A DNA stretch of 24,537 bases from a virus: the IMG/VR virus record IMGVR_UViG_3300030329_006009, positions 1 through 24,537 of that record; one strand, given 5' to 3'. Of the stretch, positions 20,213 to 24,537 are shown one piece after another (within the stretch, counting starts at the first letter, position 1; each line of letters opens with the position of its first letter). The notes under the pieces were generated by a model. The model saw nothing but the letters and a program-made list of their open reading frames with translations. It did not search any database and was not told the origin of the DNA. Both the position numbers and the translations under genes were made by a program.

Positions 20213-20823
20213 GTGTTCAGAACAATCCATTCAGACCCGGTGCAGATGATCTTGACGTAGTCGTAGGTCGCCGCTGCCATAGCTAGTGTGGCGGAACCAT
20301 TGATGGTCTCGGATCCATTGCCGTCGAGGGTGACAACAGAGCTGCCGCTGACGATCACAAACTCCAGCTCCACCCCCTCGAGGCCAGACACCGCCGGAAG
20401 CGTGATGGTATAGACACCGCCGGCGGTGAGGAAGTAGGTGGTGCTGACCGACGCTGCGGTGATGGCGCCGTTGGCGGTCTGGGTGTTCTTCCGTGCTAGG
20501 GCGACGTCTCTAGCTGTGAGGACGTTCATCACGGTTTTTATGCCGCTGCTGAAGTTGACCAGCGAGTTACTGTTGCTGCTGGCGATGACGGTTACGCGAG
20601 AGAGGGTGTCCTGCACAGCGTCGGTTATAACGCCTTCGCCGATCTCCCACTCGTTCTTTACCTGGTGGTGGATGAAGTAAGACACCGTCTTGCCGGTGGC
20701 GATGCCAGAGGCGATGAACCCTTGGCGGTGGATCGGGATGGTGTCATCCAGCGTGATAGTGCCCGTGCCGACCGTGGTGCTGGTCTGCTGGACGACCTCG
20801 CCGAAGTGCAGTTCAGTGGACAT
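20209..20823 (-). CDS. Tail-fibre/structural-type protein (204 aa)
   Basis: The N-terminal ~100 residues have the pattern widespread in phage tail and fibre proteins: T-T-V-G-T-G-T-I-T-L-D near the start, a Y-F-I-H-H-Q segment with E-W-E-I-G-E-G, then D-T-L-S-R-V-T-V-I-A-S-S-N-S-N-S-L-V-N-F-S-S-G. The C-terminal ~90 residues are beta-rich (Y-T-I-T-L-P, V-T-L-D-G-N-G-S-E-T-I-N-G) and end G-S-E-W-I-V-L-N, like many phage receptor-binding or fibre-tip domains. It is therefore probably a virion surface protein. It lies between two pieces of gp12, which suits a nozzle-attached role. AGGAG precedes the ATG, and the stop is fused to the central gp12 start as ATGA. Confidence 0.7.
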   Translation of the reverse strand: MSTELHFGEVVQQTSTTVGTGTITLDDTIPIHRQGFIASGIATGKTVSYFIHHQVKNEWEIGEGVITDAVQDTLSRVTVIASSNSNSLVNFSSGIKTVMNVLTARDVALARKNTQTANGAITAASVSTTYFLTAGGVYTITLPAVSGLEGVELEFVIVSGSSVVTLDGNGSETINGSATLAMAAATYDYVKIICTGSEWIVLNT

Positions 20824-20831
20824 GTCTGCTC

Positions 20832-21287
20832 CTAATCGAACATGGAGACCGTGACCGCGGCGTCACCGGTCCCGTCTGCGACGACGCGGCTGGCCTCGAT
20901 CTGCACGATGTCGTTGTAGTCTGTGTTGTCGACCAGTGCGGCGCCGTCGAACTTCGTGGCGGCGCCCACGCCGATGTTGTACCCGTGCAAGAACATCGGG
21001 ACGTTTGCGAGCACTTGGTGCAGGAAGAAGTTGGGCGTGCCGGCGTCGTCCTTCAACTCCACCCAGATGTCCTTCGTGGAGGTGATGATGGCCAAGGTAA
21101 ACGTGTCCTTCCCTCCGTCGCCGGTGGCCCAGAGCACGTCCTTTCCGAAGGCGTCGGGGATGGTGTGAACGGCAATGTGCGGTTCGACGGTGTTCAGGGA
21201 GATGGCCAGTGGGTTGAGCACTTCACCCTGACCGCGGTAGGAGGTGTTGAGGATCTCCCAGAAGTGGTGAAGGTTTAGTGTGCCCAT
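20832..21287 (-). CDS. Hypothetical structural-type protein (151 aa)
   Basis: The start at ATG 21287 forms a TGATG junction with the upstream stop and has GAGGAA just upstream. The longer frame beginning at 21368 is an unsupported extension with a different, Arg/Pro-rich composition. The protein begins with an aromatic segment (L-N-L-H-H-F-W-E-I-L). It continues as a mostly beta pattern rich in G, D, T and V, including F-T-L-A-I-I-T-S-T-K-D-I-W-V-E-L, and closes with an alternating V-V/T-V strand. No catalytic motif is visible. Its place within the tail gene block suggests a minor virion protein. I do not recognise the family. Confidence 0.6.
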   Translation of the reverse strand: MGTLNLHHFWEILNTSYRGQGEVLNPLAISLNTVEPHIAVHTIPDAFGKDVLWATGDGGKDTFTLAIITSTKDIWVELKDDAGTPNFFLHQVLANVPMFLHGYNIGVGAATKFDGAALVDNTDYNDIVQIEASRVVADGTGDAAVTVSMFD

Positions 21288-21466
21288 CAGGTTCCTCGCT
21301 TCCGGATGAAGATGATCGTCTGGTGGTAGGCGCTGTTGGCGAAGTACGACTCGCCGATCGGGCTCCATCCCTCCTTGATCTTCTCCTGGACTTCATCCAC
21401 CAAGCTAGATGCGCTGGCGTTGTCCAGGATGTCGTAGTTCATGATGTCCCGCGGGTCAGTTTCCAT
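21287..21466 (-). CDS. Small DUF1737-like protein (59 aa)
   Basis: The product has the shape of DUF1737-type small proteins: Y-D-I-L at the start of a strand, then a helix (S-S-L-V-D-E-V-Q-E-K-I-K), the characteristic E-G-W-S-P-I-G turn, and a final beta strand Y-H-Q-T-I-I-F-I-R-K. These proteins are widespread in bacteria and phages and have no settled function. The preferred start is the ATG at 21466, joined to the upstream stop as TGATG. A GTG directly before it would add one residue. The stop is joined to the next gene in the same way. It sits between two gp12 pieces and is not obviously a virion protein. Confidence 0.6.
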   Translation of the reverse strand: METDPRDIMNYDILDNASASSLVDEVQEKIKEGWSPIGESYFANSAYHQTIIFIRKRGT

Positions 21467-22107
21467 CACGACGCTCTCACGTTCGACATCGTCAGTATAT
21501 GCCCCCCGGCGGCACCGAAGGCTTCCGGGTCACTGAAACTTGCTCCGCTGTTCGGATTGGCGCCCGTCGCGCTGATTGACATCCCGTACAGGTTCGGTGT
21601 CACCGGGTCGGCGGTGGCCGGCACGAACAGGACCGACACCACCCAGTAGCGCTGCCGGGTGTCCAGTCCGAGGAAAACGTAGGGCGTGAGGGTGCTGATC
21701 ACCGACCCGGTGCCCGACCACTGGCATTTGTTGGTGAGCTGGTTGACCGTGGTGGTCACACCGGTGTGACTGATCGCCTTGCCGTCGGGGTCCGTACCGG
21801 TCAGGTTGTAGATGACGGCGTAGCTCGAGGCGTGATCCGCGGACACGCAGGCGATGGGCGCCGTGCCCAGTGCTCCCACCGGGTCGGCGCTGTTGGGGGT
21901 CGAGCCCAGCGGGGACGCGGCGTCGGGCATGTCCAGCACGCGAGACACCAGTTGCGTCCCCGGTCGAACCGTGGCGCCGATGGCGGCGTCGAACATGAAG
22001 TTGACGCTGGAGGCTACCTGGCTGGCGTGGCGAAGATGCGCGGGCTGATCGCTGATCCCCCCACTCAGGATCGGGAGCTTGATCGATAGCTTTCTTGCCT
22101 TGCCCAT
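21466..22107 (-). CDS. N-terminal piece of split tail tubular protein B, T7 gp12-like (213 aa)
   Basis: Residues ~14-58 match the opening of T7-type tail tubular protein B: L-S-G-G-I-S-D-Q-P-A-H-L-R (T7 has L-K-G-G-I-S-Q-Q-P-D-I-L-R), then Q-V-A-S-S-V-N and G-A-T-V-R-P-G-T. Residues ~80-110 (A-P-I-A-C-V-S-A-D-H-A-S-S-Y-A-V-I-Y) resemble the next gp12 strand, which is also present in the central piece at 18044-20212. This piece may therefore overlap that one slightly as a partial duplicate. The last ~100 residues are beta-rich and not recognised. The gene sits directly after the gp11-like pair, exactly where gp12 starts in T7, which supports the identity. It probably contributes the nozzle's N-terminal arm. 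Confidence 0.7.
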   Translation of the reverse strand: MGKARKLSIKLPILSGGISDQPAHLRHASQVASSVNFMFDAAIGATVRPGTQLVSRVLDMPDAASPLGSTPNSADPVGALGTAPIACVSADHASSYAVIYNLTGTDPDGKAISHTGVTTTVNQLTNKCQWSGTGSVISTLTPYVFLGLDTRQRYWVVSVLFVPATADPVTPNLYGMSISATGANPNSGASFSDPEAFGAAGGHILTMSNVRAS

Positions 22108-22116
22108 GCAGCCACT

Positions 22117-23016
22117 CTACCGCCTTTGATCGCCGCCCTGGTTCGGGATAGCGCCCAGGATGGGGTTTATAGCACCGAACGGCTGCACCTCGTTATGCGT
22201 CTGTATGGGGTTGCGTTGCATCTGCGCCTCGAGGAGCTGGATCTCCTGGAAGAGCATGGCCTCACGCTGCGGGTCGTCGTTCTTCCACCGCTGGAACTCG
22301 AGCCGTCCGTAGGCGGTGAGTCGCTCCTTCAGTGTCGGACTGATCTCCGCGAACAGCGTCTGGGTCAGGCCGTGGCTCCGCGTGACATCGAGCGTGACCA
22401 GGTCGTCGTTTTCCATCCGCTCGGTGAGGCGACCTTGGTCGACCAGGACGTCGGCGCTGCCGAGCTGCAGGTTGCGGTAGGAGTCCCGGCCCGCGGAACG
22501 CACGCGGAGGATGTCCGAGGAAAGGGTAACCTTCAGGTCACCGACCTTCCTCGCGGCGATGCGGGTGTTGTCGGAAACGGCTGGGGCGTGGTTGAGCGTG
22601 ATGCTGTTGGCGTTCGTCCTGCCGGCGACGACGTAGTAGCCCTCCTTGATCAGGGAGTCACCGGTGTCGCTGTAGATGTAGATCTCATCGGCAGCGTTGT
22701 GGGCGTAGTCGGCGAACGCGGCGGTCTTCGTGAGTGTGCGCGTGGAGGCGGTGTAGGTTCCGTCGGTGAAGGCCACCGACACACTGGTGGCACTGGCGGC
22801 ACCGCCGGCGCCGTCGGGCTGGTACTGCTTGCCGAAGTCGGTGTACTCGGGGTACCCGACGATCTGCAGTTTGTGCACGAGGCGCAGCAGGATGGCCCAG
22901 GCGTCCCACGCATCACTTCCGTCGTTGGTGGTGGGTACCGAGCTGACCGGTCCTTCACCGATCGCGCGGAGCATGTCGTTGACGCAGTCAAGTAGGCTCG
23001 GTCCAAGATTGGCCAT
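22117..23016 (-). CDS. Tail tubular protein A, T7 gp11-like, with inserted domain (299 aa)
   Basis: Residues 7-55 match T7 gp11 well: C-V-N-D-M-L-R-A-I-G-E-G-P-V-S-S-V (T7 has A-V-N-D-I-L-A-S-I-G-E-P-P-V-S-T-L), then the helix ending V-G-Y-P-E-Y-T-D-F. The usual family length is ~196 residues. The extra ~80 are an inserted module at about 78-155 with D-E-I-Y-I, K-E-G-Y-Y and N-S-I-T-L, which also occurs in the gp12 central piece. After it come the remaining gp11 parts, including a helical segment (L-K-E-R-L-T-A-Y-G-R-L-E-F) and a Gln-rich tail. The product is the gatekeeper/adaptor ring between portal and nozzle. The gene starts four bases after the preceding stop. Confidence 0.85.
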   Translation of the reverse strand: MANLGPSLLDCVNDMLRAIGEGPVSSVPTTNDGSDAWDAWAILLRLVHKLQIVGYPEYTDFGKQYQPDGAGGAASATSVSVAFTDGTYTASTRTLTKTAAFADYAHNAADEIYIYSDTGDSLIKEGYYVVAGRTNANSITLNHAPAVSDNTRIAARKVGDLKVTLSSDILRVRSAGRDSYRNLQLGSADVLVDQGRLTERMENDDLVTLDVTRSHGLTQTLFAEISPTLKERLTAYGRLEFQRWKNDDPQREAMLFQEIQLLEAQMQRNPIQTHNEVQPFGAINPILGAIPNQGGDQRR

Positions 23017-23019
23017 GAC

Positions 23020-23685
23020 TCAGTTCCAAGAGGCGGTGCGGTGCATCGTGGTGCGCCCACGAATCGCCCGGGCGCCCTGTGTCTCGAGCATGTTGGCCCG
23101 GGGAGTGTTGGTGTTCTCGGCGGTGACCTTCGCCTGCGCCCAGTTCTCCATGATGGCGTTGCGGATGGTGGCGTTGGTCTGTCGGTTCTTCACCTTGCTG
23201 CTTCGGACGTTTGCCCAGTAGCTCTTCGCCGCATCCCAAGTGATGTACTCCTGCATGGCCGGAGTCAGGCTGTCGAAGGACAGGCCGATGATGCGGGTGA
23301 CCCTGATCTTTCCGTCGAACACGCTCTCCCACGGTGAGCCGTCGGTGATCGACACGTCTCGGTGGTACAGCTTGTCGCCTCGCAGTTCGATCGACAGGAT
23401 GCTTTCCGAGGAGTAGGTGCTGGTGGCCCGCACATCCAATATTTTTGTGCCGTTGGGCAGACCGACCAGCAGTTCGGCCATGCCGATCTCTCCGCTGGTG
23501 GCGTGAGGCTCGAGGGTGACCTGGTCCTCTCTGGTGGTGGGCAAGCCCTTCATAGCCAGCCGGCGCTGGGCCTCGTCGAGGTATCTCGAGGCGAGCTGGT
23601 CGCCACTGGCGTCGCCGTTGGACGAACGGGTGGGCGCCTCGCCGGTGGCCTGTCGCAATGTCATGAGAGACTCGATGCGGGTCAT
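23020..23685 (-). CDS. Second gp11-like tail tubular protein A paralogue (221 aa)
   Basis: The ATG at 23685 overlaps the upstream stop as ATGA and is preferred to the frame extension to 23724. Residues 1-50 follow the gp11 plan: a helix with L-R-Q-A-T-G-E-A-P, then A-S-R-Y-L-D-E-A-Q-R-R-L-A-M-K-G-L-P-T-T, corresponding to the N-R-I-L-x-K-x-x-x-x-I-Q-x-x-G-W-x-x-N region. A beta-rich middle (I-L-D-V-R-A-T, L-Y-H-R-D) leads to L-T-P-A-M-Q-E-Y-I-T-W-D-A-A-K-S-Y-W, which fits the T7 segment M-P-E-C-F-R-Y-W-I-V-T-K-A-S-R-Q-F. Length is close to gp11. Two gp11-like proteins in tandem suggest a hetero-ring or a two-layer adaptor. Confidence 0.75.
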   Translation of the reverse strand: MTRIESLMTLRQATGEAPTRSSNGDASGDQLASRYLDEAQRRLAMKGLPTTREDQVTLEPHATSGEIGMAELLVGLPNGTKILDVRATSTYSSESILSIELRGDKLYHRDVSITDGSPWESVFDGKIRVTRIIGLSFDSLTPAMQEYITWDAAKSYWANVRSSKVKNRQTNATIRNAIMENWAQAKVTAENTNTPRANMLETQGARAIRGRTTMHRTASWN

Positions 23686-24530
23686 ATCTCTTGATGGTAC
23701 TCCCTGTGACGTAGCGGGGCCCATATGTCGTTCTGAACGCGGACGAAGTCGTCATCGTCCAAGGCCCTCGACCAGACCAGGACAGGTCCGAGCAGCCCGT
23801 CGCAACCGCGTGAGCCTGTCGCCCCGCGGAACGCGCCGAATCCGTGGACGGAGTTGTTGCCGTTATTGCCGGGCGACGCCGTGGCCGCAGAGCTGCGCTT
23901 CTCGCGAAGGACACCGTTGGTCCAGAACTCAGGCTTGTGGTCGCTGGACCATCGCCCCCCGACCGATCGCCACTTGCCCGACGTCGACCCTGTCGCGTTG
24001 CCGCCAGAGCTGGTGTAGTTTGAGTTCATGCGGAAGAACATGCCGTGCCGATTGCCTTCCGCGGTGTTGTTGTTCCCGTTGAGATTGAACCCGCCATCCC
24101 CGCCGCCATCGACGTCGTGTACCCTCCCGTAGATGGAGTTGTCGTTTCCGGTGACGTCGTTGGGCTTCTGCAGTCCGACCACCGTGCAGAACTTGAAGTT
24201 CAGGACGTACTGCCCGGACTGCACGTCGTCGTAGGCCGCGCCCGGTGCGCCCCACTGCGCGCAGTCCACCAGGGACCCGTCGCCAACTGCTTTGCCGGCG
24301 GACAGATCCAGGCAGGCGCCGTAGGGCTCGTCCCTGACCCAGTTGCCCACGGCCAGGCCATTGATGAAGTAGGCGTGCCTCTTGTGCGGCCCGAAGTCAC
24401 GGATGATCGTGCCGCCGGGGGCCAGCGGTGGGTACCAAGCAAACTCCAAGCCTTTCCAGAGCTGTGGGTACAGCGCCAGCGTCTCGTTCTCAGCAACGAT
24501 GTCACCTTGGCTTATGTTGTCGGACTTCAT
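23682..24530 (-). CDS. LamG/concanavalin-like lectin-fold virion protein (282 aa)
   Basis: Residues ~24-70 read G-L-E-F-A-W-Y-P-P-L, D-F-G-P-H-K-R-H-A-Y-F-I-N-G and L-D-L-S-A-G, the opening pattern of phage and bacterial concanavalin/LamG-like jelly-roll domains (W-x-P-L, S-G-N-x-x-x-x-L, L-x-F-D-G). The end, G-P-V-L-V-W-S-R-A-L-D-D-D-D-F, matches their typical closing strand, followed by A-P-L-R-H-R as in many phage copies. Such domains bind carbohydrates, so an adhesion or capsid-decoration role is likely. Residues ~140-200 are Gly/Asn-rich. It lies next to the gp11-like pair. The upstream gene is outside the window, so the promoter and ribosome-binding site cannot be judged, and only seven bases precede the ATG. 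Confidence 0.7.
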   Translation of the reverse strand: MKSDNISQGDIVAENETLALYPQLWKGLEFAWYPPLAPGGTIIRDFGPHKRHAYFINGLAVGNWVRDEPYGACLDLSAGKAVGDGSLVDCAQWGAPGAAYDDVQSGQYVLNFKFCTVVGLQKPNDVTGNDNSIYGRVHDVDGGGDGGFNLNGNNNTAEGNRHGMFFRMNSNYTSSGGNATGSTSGKWRSVGGRWSSDHKPEFWTNGVLREKRSSAATASPGNNGNNSVHGFGAFRGATGSRGCDGLLGPVLVWSRALDDDDFVRVQNDIWAPLRHREYHQEI

Positions 24531-24537
24531 GGCAATA

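Noticed and set aside
15071-22107. Intron or intein splicing as the explanation of the split gp12
   Set aside because: The intervening genes are joined to the gp12 pieces by ATGA, TGATG or ribosome-binding-site junctions, and each piece has its own stop and start. I saw no intein block motifs at the ends of the pieces and no group I core. Trans-association remains possible.

Overview
This window is part of a tailed-phage genome. It is GC-rich by eye (no composition was computed). The leftward (minus-strand) genes, read from base 24530 down to base 3473, follow the T7-type short-tailed late order: tail tubular/adaptor proteins (gp11-like), tail tubular protein B/nozzle (gp12-like), the internal virion proteins gp14-, gp15- and gp16-like, small and large terminase (gp18-, gp19-like), then a probable lysis region. 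Portal, scaffold, capsid and the replication and transcription genes are not in the window and probably lie beyond base 24537 or left of base 1. The host cannot be named. Lipoprotein signals and a spanin-like membrane protein suggest a Gram-negative host. No tRNA, rRNA, CRISPR array, insertion sequence, integrase or terminal repeat was found.

Layout. Bases 1-177 are non-coding, with two sets of 11-bp-period repeats and an A-rich motif. Bases 178-2371 hold six tightly packed rightward small genes: two unknowns, two Cys-pair zinc-finger proteins, a lipoprotein or membrane protein, and a winged-helix protein. Bases 2372-2779 and 3068-3472 are structured non-coding DNA around one small leftward gene. 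The second stretch holds a strong terminator interlocked with a second inverted repeat and a promoter-like sequence. Bases 3473-5428 look like a lysis/packaging-accessory region: two tiny lipoproteins flanking an alpha/beta-hydrolase, an HNH endonuclease on the opposite strand, and a one-TM coiled-coil protein. Bases 5515-7588 encode the terminase pair and 7581-15071 the three ejection proteins. Bases 15071-24530 encode the tail and adhesion genes plus several non-structural additions.

The most unusual region is 15071-22107. Tail tubular protein B, normally one gene, appears as three separate frames: an N-terminal piece (21466-22107), a central piece (18044-20212) and a C-terminal piece (15071-15649). 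Three small genes lie between the first two pieces. Between the second and third lies a three-gene cassette: an unknown protein, a minimal class-I aminoacyl-tRNA-synthetase-like protein with a PHLGH signature, and a Cys-rich DUF115/MAF-like protein resembling glycosyltransferase-type enzymes. The cassette genes overlap each other and the C-terminal piece extensively, so the arrangement looks settled rather than freshly broken. Two gp11-like proteins are encoded in tandem, and one of them shares an inserted module of about 80 residues with the central gp12 piece. Most minus-strand genes are joined by ATGA, TGATG or TAATG junctions, which points to one long translationally coupled late operon.
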